Positions 1 through 5,416 of a stretch of 9,878 nucleotides of DNA are shown piece by piece. Below the pieces are notes generated by a model. It did no database searches. It saw only the letters and a list, made by a program, of their open reading frames with translations, and was not told the DNA's origin. Position 1 is the stretch's first letter; each line of letters begins with the position of its first letter. The stretch is taken from the NCBI GenBank assembly GCA_030647175.1, contig JAUSJU010000029.1:1-9878 (forward strand), written 5' to 3'. Both the position numbers and the translations under genes were made by a program. Source of the stretch: a bacterium. Lineage in GTDB: Bacteria > Patescibacteriota > Minisyncoccia > Minisyncoccales > UBA10102.

Positions 1-7
1 CATTTAA

Positions 8-13
8 TATCAT
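8..13 (+). promoter_or_regulatory. Candidate -10 element of rpsP (leaderless start)
   Basis: TATCAT (5 of 6 bases of TATAAT) lies exactly 7 bases before the rpsP ATG, and there is no Shine-Dalgarno sequence between them. The same arrangement, TATCAT-N5-ATATG, recurs before the 80-residue gene at 6928. If functional, transcription would start at or next to the A of the start codon. The -35 region falls outside the window, so this is a tentative call. Confidence 0.4.
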
Positions 14-20
14 CAATCAT

Positions 21-323
21 ATGTTAGTTATTCGCTTACTGAGAACAGGAAAAAAGAATCAGCCGTCATTTAAGATCGTAGTGACCCGAAAGACCAATCC
101 TCCCAAAGGAGGGAGGTTTTTGGAGGAAGTGGGAACATACAATCCCTTGACCAAGAACAAGACCTTGAAAGCAGACCGAGTGAAGTATTGGATGTCTGTG
201 GGGGCCAAGCCTTCTGACACCGTATTCAACATGCTGGTTGCACAGAAGGTGGTGGAAGGAAAGAAGCTTCCCAAGCACAAGAAAGAAGTGAAGAAGGAAG
301 CTGCTGTCGAACCTCAGGCATAA
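21..323 (+). CDS. rpsP: 30S ribosomal protein S16
   Basis: S16 is a small-subunit ribosomal protein that binds 16S rRNA and is needed for 30S assembly. The 100-residue product has the family signature: the N-terminal strand MLVIRLLRTGKKNQPSFKIVV, the glycine-rich turn PPKGGRF, then EEVGTYNPLTK at about residues 35-45 and a conserved DRVKYWMSVGAKPSDTV block at 52-68. The core ends near residue 83 and is followed by a Lys/Glu/Ala-rich tail (KKEVKKEAAVEPQA), a common variable extension. The ATG is the only sensible start. No ribosome binding site precedes it, and a -10-like TATCAT sits 7 bases upstream, suggesting leaderless expression. A clear hairpin terminator follows 25 bases after the stop, so it ends its transcription unit. 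What lies upstream is not visible. Confidence 0.97.
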   Translation: MLVIRLLRTGKKNQPSFKIVVTRKTNPPKGGRFLEEVGTYNPLTKNKTLKADRVKYWMSVGAKPSDTVFNMLVAQKVVEGKKLPKHKKEVKKEAAVEPQA

Positions 324-347
324 CAAGAGTGATTCAGGCGTACATTC

Positions 348-370
348 AGAGTGCCGTAAGGCACTCTTTT
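348..370 (+). terminator. Rho-independent terminator of rpsP
   Basis: A perfect 8-bp stem (AGAGTGCC / GGCACTCT) closed by a GTAA tetraloop is followed directly by T residues. It lies 25 bases after the rpsP stop codon and before the next promoter, as expected for an intrinsic terminator. Confidence 0.85.
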
Positions 371-386
371 GGTTCTAGAAGAAAAT

Positions 387-415
387 TTGACATTTTAAAA
401 ATAAAATGCTATGGT
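387..415 (+). promoter_or_regulatory. Sigma-70-type promoter for the 453-1203 unit
   Basis: A perfect -35 TTGACA (387-392) is separated by 17 bp from the -10 TATGGT (410-415). A TG dinucleotide one base upstream of the -10 makes an extended -10 (TGCTATGGT). The predicted start near 422 gives a leader of about 31 bases containing the AGGAGG ribosome binding site of the first gene. Confidence 0.75.
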
Positions 416-440
416 TTTGTTAGGACCTAATACAAAATAA

Positions 441-446
441 AGGAGG
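441..446 (+). promoter_or_regulatory. Shine-Dalgarno site that fixes a TTG start
   Basis: AGGAGG, a perfect match to the anti-Shine-Dalgarno core, ends 6 bases before TTG at 453. No ATG or GTG is better placed, so this site is the main reason to accept TTG as the start of the 112-residue gene. Confidence 0.8.
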
Positions 447-452
447 AAGAGT

Positions 453-791
453 TTGAAGCTGGAAGTGAAGCAAACATACACTCCTGAAAAGAGTAGGTAC
501 GAAAAGGGTCGTTATGTGATTATCCTTACCGCGGTTCCAGAGGGAGCCGAAGAAGAGGGCTTTCGTCCTTTCGTAAGGAGATCTGTCTCGGCCTCGGGTA
601 CCTATGACTACGATTGTTCAGGATCTGATTCTTTCATGTTCGTCGCACACAGCGACCAGGAAGTGAGGCAAAGGGTTGCCATGATTGGAGAGAGTATAGC
701 GCGTATGTTTCGCATCTGGATGGCTTCAAGGAATGAGGCCAAACAGCCAGAGAGAGTCACCGAAACAACGGCGCTAATCCCCATCAGCTAG
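453..791 (+). CDS. Hypothetical protein, 112 residues
   Basis: I do not recognise this gene. The product is soluble, with no signal peptide or membrane segment. The first 65 or so residues look strand-rich (QTYTPEKSRYEKGRYVIILT, then VRRSVSASGTYDYDCSGSDS and FMFVAHS). A charged helix follows (residues 68-96, SDQEVRQRVAMIGESIARM) with a polar tail. One cysteine (C55) is present and no catalytic motif is evident. It starts at TTG with a strong AGGAGG site and a consensus-like promoter. It is the first gene of a two-gene unit with the membrane protein at 814, from which it is separated by 22 bases. That suggests a joint role, but nothing in the sequence says which. The strong signals and clean unit make it very likely a real gene. 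Confidence 0.75.
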   Translation: MKLEVKQTYTPEKSRYEKGRYVIILTAVPEGAEEEGFRPFVRRSVSASGTYDYDCSGSDSFMFVAHSDQEVRQRVAMIGESIARMFRIWMASRNEAKQPERVTETTALIPIS

Positions 792-813
792 TTGGAGCAT
801 AACGGAGGGGCGT

Positions 814-1203
814 ATGGTTATCTTTTCAGAAGTGCAGATGGAGTTTGCACTCACGGTGTTTCTTGCCCTTGCAGGAACGTATCTCCGATCTATTTGGGGG
901 ATTCAGAAAGCGAGGAAGAAAGCTCAAATCTTGGATCAGCGCTTCCAGATTGACTGGGGAGCGCTCCTTCTTGATTCTCTCATAGGTTTTCTTGTAGGGG
1001 TGGGAGTGTTCTTCATTTTCTACAGGCAGGGCCACCATCATGAGATAGCTTTTCTCCTCAGCTACGTGGGAGCAGATCAGTTCAGTAGCTGGGCGAAATT
1101 GTACATACTAAGCTTCTTCAGAAATGTTTTCAGCATAGAATTGCTTGAAAACCTTGTAGAGAAAACAAAGAAAGAGAGAGAAGCAGAAGAAAGTAAGCAG
1201 TAA
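814..1203 (+). CDS. Small membrane protein, possibly holin-like
   Basis: The 129-residue product has an N-terminal hydrophobic segment (about residues 10-27), a basic stretch (RSIWGIQKARKK, 25-36), a strong transmembrane segment (49-70), a His-rich turn (HHH at 74-76), a third weakly hydrophobic segment (77-103) and a charged C-terminal tail (KTKKEREAEESKQ). Its size, the motif LLLDSLIGFLVG followed by a FLLSYVGADQF segment, and the charged tail recall small phage-type holins. I cannot assign it to a family, so this is a weak suggestion. Other small Patescibacteria membrane proteins of unknown role are equally plausible. GGAGGGG at 804-810 precedes the ATG. A second ATG at 838 (M9) is possible but lacks a site. 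It is translated after the 112-residue gene and followed by a hairpin terminator. Confidence 0.75.
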   Translation: MVIFSEVQMEFALTVFLALAGTYLRSIWGIQKARKKAQILDQRFQIDWGALLLDSLIGFLVGVGVFFIFYRQGHHHEIAFLLSYVGADQFSSWAKLYILSFFRNVFSIELLENLVEKTKKEREAEESKQ

Positions 1204-1211
1204 ATATAATG

Positions 1212-1237
1212 CTCGCGCCGTAATAAGCGCGAGTTTT
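1212..1237 (+). terminator. Hairpin terminator between convergent genes
   Basis: The stem CTCGCGC / GCGCGAG (7 bp, loop CGTAATAA) is followed by TTTT. It ends the plus-strand 453-1203 unit and also begins 3 bases after the cysS stop codon on the minus strand. It may serve both directions, but the minus-strand tail is only moderately T-rich. Confidence 0.75.
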
Positions 1238-2636
1238 ACTTTCTCTGAGGTTTTACCCGAGGTCCTTGGGGAGTGTCTTCTGTGATCCAGCCTTCTTTCT
1301 CCAATTGTTTTCGTACCTCATCTGCCTTGTCCCATCGGCCTTCTTTCCTGAACGACTCCCGTTGTGAAACAAGATCTTCAATGTCTTGTGGTATGACTTG
1401 AACTTTGGTCTGCGTTCTCCAGAAGATGAATCCGAATAGTTCGTCTACCTTTCTCAAGAAAGAGAGGATCTCTTCTTTTTCTTCAGAACCTATCTGGTTC
1501 TTTTCCAAGAGGGGATTTACTTTGCGTATGAACTCAAAGATTGCGGCCATTGCTTTGGGAGTATTGAAATCGTCTTCCATCGCTTCCTCAAACTTTTCAG
1601 CGTATGGACTCACAAGAGAGGCAGAGGATGCTGTTCCCTCAGATTCCTTTACCCGGTCTACGAACTCATCAATGCGTTCAAGTTCTGCCTGGGCTTGCTT
1701 TACCAATGCGTCGCTGTAGTCCATGGGGGATCTGTAGTGGGTTTTCAGGAAGAAGAACCGTAGGATGCGCTCAGAGTAGGTGGTGATAAAGTCCTGTATA
1801 GTCACAAAGTTTCCCAATGACTTTGACATCTTTTCTCCGTGAACCGTCAAGAATCCCGTGTGCATCCAGTAGGAAGCCAAGGGCCTTTTTCCGGAGATCG
1901 CCTCCATCTGCGATATCTCGGCTTCATGGTGGGGGAATACAAGGTCTTGCGCCCCTCCGTGGATGTCGTATTGGGACCCAAAGTATTTTTCAGTAATGGC
2001 GGTATCTTCAATGTGCCACCCCGGCCTGCCCTTTCCCCAAGGGCTATCCCATGTGGGAGCGAACCCTTCATTGCTGAACTTCCAGAGGGCAAAGTCTCCT
2101 TTGTTCTTCTTGCTTATTGATTCATCAATGCGGGATACCGCATCTTCTGCAAGCAGAGACGTGCGTCCTGAAAGCTTTCCATATCGCGTAAACTTTGCGA
2201 TGTCGTAGTAAATGCCGTCTCCTTGTATCTCATACGCGTATCCTTTTTCCATCAAGCGCTCTATCTGGGAGATGGTCTCTGGAATATGGTCTGTGGCTCT
2301 GGCATATTTGGTGACAGAGTCTACTCCTAGAGCTTTCATGTCTTTGAGATACTCTTCTTCAAACTTTGTTGAGAGCTGGAGAGGAGCCAGGCCTGATTCC
2401 TTTGCCCGCTGGATGATCTTGTCATCAAGATCGGTGATGTTCTGGAGGTAGAAGACGTCATATCCCTGGGCTTTGAGGTATTTTGCGACAATATCAAAGG
2501 CGATGTACGTCCTAGCATGTCCCACATGGGAAAAGTCATATACGGTAGGCCCGCAGACAAAAAGGGATACCTTGCCTTCTATCTGAGGCTTGAAGACCTC
2601 TTTCTTCCGGGAAAGCGTATTGGATATCTTGAGCAT
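1236..2636 (-). CDS. cysS: Cysteinyl-tRNA synthetase
   Basis: This enzyme attaches cysteine to tRNA-Cys using ATP, in the cytoplasm. The 466-residue length is usual for the family. Class I motifs are present: FVCGPTVYD (C28), the HIGH-type motif HVGH at 37-40, and KMSKS at 269-273. Other family blocks include NITDLDDKI (66-74), DDFNTPKA and the tail motif ADEVRKQLEKEGW. The zinc site seen in other CysRS uses Cys, Cys, His and Glu. Here C28, H236 and E240 are retained, but the second cysteine (normally WHIEC) is Asp211 (WHIED). C28 is the only cysteine I count in the protein. The ATG has no Shine-Dalgarno site, and an extended -10 lies 6 bases before it, suggesting leaderless expression. A strong terminator separates it from the upstream minus-strand gene. 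Confidence 0.97.
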   Translation of the reverse strand: MLKISNTLSRKKEVFKPQIEGKVSLFVCGPTVYDFSHVGHARTYIAFDIVAKYLKAQGYDVFYLQNITDLDDKIIQRAKESGLAPLQLSTKFEEEYLKDMKALGVDSVTKYARATDHIPETISQIERLMEKGYAYEIQGDGIYYDIAKFTRYGKLSGRTSLLAEDAVSRIDESISKKNKGDFALWKFSNEGFAPTWDSPWGKGRPGWHIEDTAITEKYFGSQYDIHGGAQDLVFPHHEAEISQMEAISGKRPLASYWMHTGFLTVHGEKMSKSLGNFVTIQDFITTYSERILRFFFLKTHYRSPMDYSDALVKQAQAELERIDEFVDRVKESEGTASSASLVSPYAEKFEEAMEDDFNTPKAMAAIFEFIRKVNPLLEKNQIGSEEKEEILSFLRKVDELFGFIFWRTQTKVQVIPQDIEDLVSQRESFRKEGRWDKADEVRKQLEKEGWITEDTPQGPRVKPQRK

Positions 2637-2642
2637 TTGGTC

Positions 2643-2651
2643 ATTCTATCA
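2643..2651 (-). promoter_or_regulatory. Extended -10 promoter of cysS (leaderless)
   Basis: Read on the minus strand, TGATAGAAT is an extended -10 (TG, one base, then TAGAAT, 5 of 6 to consensus). It is followed by 6 bases and the cysS ATG, which places the transcription start at the start codon. No convincing -35 is seen. The gtrA gene has nearly the same element, TGATAGTAT-N6-ATG. Confidence 0.55.
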
Positions 2652-2660
2652 TCCTTAAAG

Positions 2661-2690
2661 AAAAAATCCACGATACTAATGCATCGTGGA
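2661..2690 (-). terminator. Strong terminator overlapping the end of the zinc-knuckle gene
   Basis: On the minus strand a perfect 8-bp stem (TCCACGAT / ATCGTGGA) with an 8-base loop is followed by six T residues. The stop codon of the 103-residue gene (2676-2678) lies in the loop, and its last codons form the 5' arm. It sits between that gene and the cysS promoter. Confidence 0.88.
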
Positions 2691-2987
2691 GGATGAAGGA
2701 GGATTCGCTCCCCAAGCTATTCTTAATGCTCCGTCAAGGTACACGAGTTTGGCGCCAAGAAACTTGGTACCGCACGCACCGCAGAAATAATATCTCGGTA
2801 CCCGTACGAAAAGCGTAATAATAAGGACAAAAATCAAACCGGCTATTCCGTACGAGATAAAAAGAAAAGAAGCGATGAGAATCCATAGCAAAAGAGAGGC
2901 AAATGAAAGGAAGCAGTAGGATCTTCTGAAGGTATTCATATTGCCGGACTTGCATTTCGGACAAATTCGATATGCGCTGAATATCAT
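2676..2987 (-). CDS. Small membrane protein with two CxxC zinc knuckles
   Basis: This 103-residue protein is not one I can name. It has a CPKC knuckle at 9-12, two hydrophobic segments at about 26-46 and 48-62 forming a transmembrane hairpin, then a CGAC knuckle at 69-72 and a short C-terminal tail. With both ends on the same side of the membrane, the two CxxC pairs could join into one zinc ribbon. That is an inference from the spacing, not a known function. The start is supported by AAAGGA (2995-3000) 7 bases before ATG, by a promoter with 17-bp spacing just upstream, and by a strong terminator at the stop codon. An alternative 104-residue reading frame covers the same DNA but has none of these signals. 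Confidence 0.75.
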   Translation of the reverse strand: MIFSAYRICPKCKSGNMNTFRRSYCFLSFASLLLWILIASFLFISYGIAGLIFVLIITLFVRVPRYYFCGACGTKFLGAKLVYLDGALRIAWGANPPSSSTMH

Positions 2988-3019
2988 GCTCGTGTCCTTT
3001 TGTGAAAGAATCTAAGGAG

Positions 3020-3048
3020 AAAATAGCATACTGAGCACTCAGGAGCAA
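3020..3048 (-). promoter_or_regulatory. Promoter of the zinc-knuckle gene, with palindromic spacer
   Basis: On the minus strand, -35 TTGCTC (3043-3048), a 17-bp spacer and -10 TATTTT (3020-3025) with an upstream TG (TGCTATTTT) form an extended -10 promoter. Most of the spacer is the inverted repeat CTGAG-CA-CTCAG (3031-3042), a possible operator. The predicted leader carries the AAAGGA site. Confidence 0.55.
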
Positions 3049-3068
3049 CTTTTTTCCAGGATGAGCTC

Positions 3069-3097
3069 TTGACTTTTAGTTCCCAATGTGGTATAAA
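3069..3097 (+). promoter_or_regulatory. Sigma-70-type promoter for the 140-residue gene
   Basis: TTGACT (3069-3074), a 17-bp spacer and TATAAA (3092-3097) preceded by TGG give an extended -10 promoter. It closely matches in architecture the promoter at 387-415. The predicted start near 3104 leaves a leader of about 34 bases with a full Shine-Dalgarno site. Confidence 0.78.
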
Positions 3098-3137
3098 ACA
3101 ATTAGTACCGACAATCAATTATGAAAGGAGGTGAACG

Positions 3138-3560
3138 ATGGGCGAGTTTTTCGAACTTCTGGCTGTTCTAGCAGTCATGGTCTACGGGTTTCTTCTCGTA
3201 ATGGGAGGAAGTCCGAAATCGGCCAACGGCATCTACGCTGGAATATTTCGATGGATCATGGGTTATCTGAAGAGGGGATTGAACTATTGTTCTAGGATCC
3301 TTTTCAGGTGGATGGGAAGGATGATCTCGTGGTTCGTCAGAATCCTCACAAGATTCATTCGATATGTGATTCTGTCCATCGCGCGAGGAATCCGCTGGGC
3401 AGGAATCCATATCTGGGATATTGTCCGGACCGGATGGACACGAAGCTGGAATCTGTATGGCAGAGCGAGAACTCGCTGGCCATACGCTACGGGAATGCTG
3501 TTCGGAGGAACGGTATTCACAGGAATCGTCCTTGGCATCCTGCTCATAGTTCGTAGGTAG
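3138..3560 (+). CDS. Arg/Trp-rich amphipathic membrane protein, unknown function
   Basis: I do not recognise this 140-residue protein. It begins with a hydrophobic segment (residues 5-23), ends with a second one (118-137) closed by RR, and has a long central region (about 31-114) rich in Arg and Trp. I count 17 Arg and 8 Trp overall. Arginines recur at 11-residue steps (46/57/68, 61/72/83, 75/86/97, 102/113), as do aromatics (65/76/87 and 93/104). This pattern suits a long helix lying along a membrane surface. AAAGGAGGTG (3124-3133) precedes ATG at ideal spacing, implying high translation. The gene stands alone between a strong promoter and a hairpin. A 132-residue antisense frame exists but lacks such signals. 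Confidence 0.8.
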   Translation: MGEFFELLAVLAVMVYGFLLVMGGSPKSANGIYAGIFRWIMGYLKRGLNYCSRILFRWMGRMISWFVRILTRFIRYVILSIARGIRWAGIHIWDIVRTGWTRSWNLYGRARTRWPYATGMLFGGTVFTGIVLGILLIVRR

Positions 3561-3566
3561 TCGCAA

Positions 3567-3597
3567 AAGGGGGGAGTTGTATAACTCTCCCCTTAAT
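3567..3597 (+). terminator. Terminator hairpin after the 140-residue gene
   Basis: A 12-bp stem (AAGGGGGGAGTT / AACTCTCCCCTT, with one G-U pair) is closed by the loop GTAT. It starts 7 bases after the stop codon. The trailing T-run is short (TTAAT), so termination may be partial or bidirectional. On the minus strand the stem is followed by a TTTTGCG tail. Confidence 0.7.
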
Positions 3598-3612
3598 CAT
3601 TTAGAGCAGGTG

Positions 3613-3621
3613 TGATAGTAT
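3613..3621 (+). promoter_or_regulatory. Extended -10 promoter of the gtrA-dnaX unit (leaderless)
   Basis: TGATAGTAT (TG, one base, TAGTAT) lies 6 bases before the ATG at 3628, with no Shine-Dalgarno site between. It is nearly identical in sequence and spacing to the cysS element. A weak -35 (TTAATC, 3593-3598) is at 17 bp. Confidence 0.5.
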
Positions 3622-3627
3622 GGCCGC

Positions 3628-4227
3628 ATGACCTCGAAAGATCTCGTTGCAAGTCTTGTTATAGGGTTCCTCGTAGCCCTGTTTTTCATCCCCATATCTA
3701 CAAACCTTGATGTTCAGATACCATTTCTCTGGAGTATCGTGGTCGTATTTCCCTTGCTTGCTGCAGCAGGAACGTTTGTCGCTTCTCTTATCGGGAAGTT
3801 TATTCCTGTAGTATTCCAGCTAGCCAAGTTTCTTCTGGTAGGAGGCCTGAATACTTTTGTTGACCTGGGAGTTTTGAATTTCCTCATTTCTTTGACCGGG
3901 TTTGCTACAGGCGCAGGGTATTCCGCGCTCAAAGGGGTTTCTTTCTTGTGCGCTGTTATGAACAGCTACTTCTGGAACAGGCAATGGACGTTTAGAGCCC
4001 AGAAGAAAGAGATCGGAACGGAGTTCGCCCAATTTCTTCTCGTGAGCGTGATCGGATTCCTTCTCAATGTGGGATCAGCGTCTCTCATTGTGAACGTATT
4101 GGCGTTCCGCTTTGCGGTTTCCGGGATAACTGAAAACCTGTGGGCGAATATCGGAGCCATGGGAGCTGCGTTCGTTTCTCTCGCATGGAACTTTGTCGGA
4201 TACAAGGTATTCGTCTTCAAAAAGTAA
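3628..4227 (+). CDS. GtrA-family membrane protein
   Basis: GtrA-like proteins are small four-helix membrane proteins linked to moving lipid-bound sugars or to polysaccharide assembly. The role here is inferred from the family only. The GtrA domain covers residues 64-199: QLAKFLLVGGLNTFVDLGVL at the start, SYFWNRQWTFR (113-123) after the second helix of the domain, F-x2-F with a glycine/asparagine helix (134-155), and the closing WNFVGYKVFVFKK (187-199). About 60 residues precede it with two more hydrophobic segments (8-25 and 33-56), an extension to the minimal domain. The ATG is chosen because the -10 element lies 6 bases upstream. Its stop codon overlaps the dnaX start (TAATG), so the two are almost certainly translated together, although no functional link is evident. 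Confidence 0.9.
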   Translation: MTSKDLVASLVIGFLVALFFIPISTNLDVQIPFLWSIVVVFPLLAAAGTFVASLIGKFIPVVFQLAKFLLVGGLNTFVDLGVLNFLISLTGFATGAGYSALKGVSFLCAVMNSYFWNRQWTFRAQKKEIGTEFAQFLLVSVIGFLLNVGSASLIVNVLAFRFAVSGITENLWANIGAMGAAFVSLAWNFVGYKVFVFKK

Positions 4228-5339
4228 TGGCAAACCAGGCTCTCTACAGAAAGTACCGCCCCAAAACCTTTGGAGAAATCGTGGGGCAAGAGCACGTGGT
4301 GCAGACGTTGAGGAACGCGCTTGCTTCAGACCTCATCTCCCATGCATACCTCTTCTCAGGTCCCAGGGGATCAGGAAAGACCAGCTTAGCCAGGCTTTTG
4401 GCAAAAGGGGTCAATTGCCTGAGTCGTTCAAAGAACGGAGAGCCGTGCAACACGTGCTCTGCGTGCGTTGAGTTCAATGAGGGCAAAGCCATGGATCTCA
4501 TTGAAATTGATGCTGCTTCCAACAGAGGAATAGACGAGATCCGGGATCTCAAAGAGGGGATTGCGTTTTCTCCAATCAAGTTAAAGTACAAAGTGTTCAT
4601 TGTTGACGAAGCCCACCAGCTGACCAAGGAAGCGGCAAACGCCTTACTGAAGACCTTGGAAGAGCCTCCGGCTCACGCCATATTCGTATTAGCCACCACA
4701 GAGCCCCAGAAGATGATTGCAACCATCATTTCCCGCTGCCAGAGGTTTGACTTCAGGAGATTCACAATACAAGAGATCCTCAAGAGGTTGAACATGATTG
4801 TTCTAAGAGAAGGAGCTGATGTGCAGCCAGAAGCTTTAGAACTCATTGCGTTGGGAGCTTCAGGATCACTGCGCGACGCAGAATCCTTGCTTGACAAAGT
4901 TTTGACGTTTCATTCTTCGTTTGCTACAACAAAGAAGATTTCAGCTGAAGAAGTGAGGGAACTGCTTGGGATCATTGATCTTGCAACGATATCAGAGTTC
5001 GCCCAGCTTCTGTACGAGAAGAAGGCCTCACAAGCCATTGCATTCCTCCACAAATCCCTGGAAGAGGGGATAGATCCCCAAGAGTTTCTCAAGGCGCTTT
5101 CCACCTACTTGAGATATACGTTGCTCTTGAAGGTGAGCCCTAAACTGGAAGAAACCATTCTCGCGGGATTTACCAAAGAGCAGGTGGAGAAGATGAAGGC
5201 TCAATCCAAGCAGTACGAAGAGAAAGATCTCCAGAAGACCTTAGAGCATTTCCTTTCAGCTGAAACCAAGATGAAGTATTCCAGTATTCCGCAGCTCCCG
5301 TTGGAGCTTGCGATTATTGATTCTTGCGGGGTCGTCTAA
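4227..5339 (+). CDS. dnaX: DNA polymerase III clamp-loader subunit gamma (DnaX)
   Basis: DnaX is the ATPase of the clamp loader that places the sliding clamp on DNA. Seen in the 370 residues: family start ALYRKYRPKTFGEIVGQEHV, Walker A GPRGSGKTS (45-53), zinc module cysteines C64, C74, C77 and C80, Walker B IVDEAH (125-130), sensor 1 LATTEP (155-160), the SRC motif (169-171) and sensor 2 GSLRDAESLLDK. The collar domain follows. The protein stops there, with none of the tau domains IV-V, as is usual for a short gamma-type DnaX, and I saw no slippery frameshift site. I chose ATG at 4227, overlapping the gtrA stop by one base; the open frame extends upstream but only inside gtrA. The last four codons and stop lie inside the tRNA-Gln gene. 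Confidence 0.96.
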   Translation: MANQALYRKYRPKTFGEIVGQEHVVQTLRNALASDLISHAYLFSGPRGSGKTSLARLLAKGVNCLSRSKNGEPCNTCSACVEFNEGKAMDLIEIDAASNRGIDEIRDLKEGIAFSPIKLKYKVFIVDEAHQLTKEAANALLKTLEEPPAHAIFVLATTEPQKMIATIISRCQRFDFRRFTIQEILKRLNMIVLREGADVQPEALELIALGASGSLRDAESLLDKVLTFHSSFATTKKISAEEVRELLGIIDLATISEFAQLLYEKKASQAIAFLHKSLEEGIDPQEFLKALSTYLRYTLLLKVSPKLEETILAGFTKEQVEKMKAQSKQYEEKDLQKTLEHFLSAETKMKYSSIPQLPLELAIIDSCGVV

Positions 5340-5395
5340 CGGTAGGACATGGACCTTTGAAGTCCAGTATAATGGTTCGATTCCATTCCCCGCAG
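5325..5395 (+). tRNA. tRNA-Gln (anticodon UUG)
   Basis: The cloverleaf folds by hand. Acceptor stem TGCGGGG / CCCCGCA is fully paired, the D-stem is GTCT / GGAC, and the anticodon stem TGGAC / GTCCA encloses loop CTTTGAA with anticodon TTG. The variable loop is GTAT, and the T-stem AATGG / CCATT encloses TTCGATT. U1-A72 and a G discriminator fit bacterial tRNA-Gln identity. CCA is not encoded (the next bases are CCG), so it must be added. The first 15 bases are also the last codons and stop of dnaX. The tRNA is probably cut from the gtrA-dnaX transcript, although a weak TG-extended -10 (5309-5317) placed 7 bases before the mature 5' end is an alternative. Confidence 0.95.
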
Positions 5396-5416
5396 CCGTC
5401 TTATACTAAGTCAAGT

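Noticed and set aside
2734..3048. Alternative 104-residue minus-strand frame over the zinc-knuckle gene
   Set aside because: It would start upstream of the promoter -10, has no ribosome site, and does not have the paired CxxC and membrane hairpin layout.
3168..3566. 132-residue antisense frame opposite the Arg/Trp-rich gene
   Set aside because: It is rich in Ser, Asp and Pro as expected from the complement of Arg/Trp codons, and has no promoter or ribosome site. The sense gene has both.
4140..4226. N-terminal extension of DnaX by 29 residues
   Set aside because: The open frame continues upstream, but this stretch lies within the conserved end of the GtrA domain and does not resemble DnaX. 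The family start (ALYRKYRPKTF) follows the ATG at 4227.
4227..5339. Programmed frameshift producing tau and gamma forms of DnaX
   Set aside because: No slippery A-run with a following hairpin was seen, and there is no downstream coding sequence for tau domains because the tRNA begins at once.
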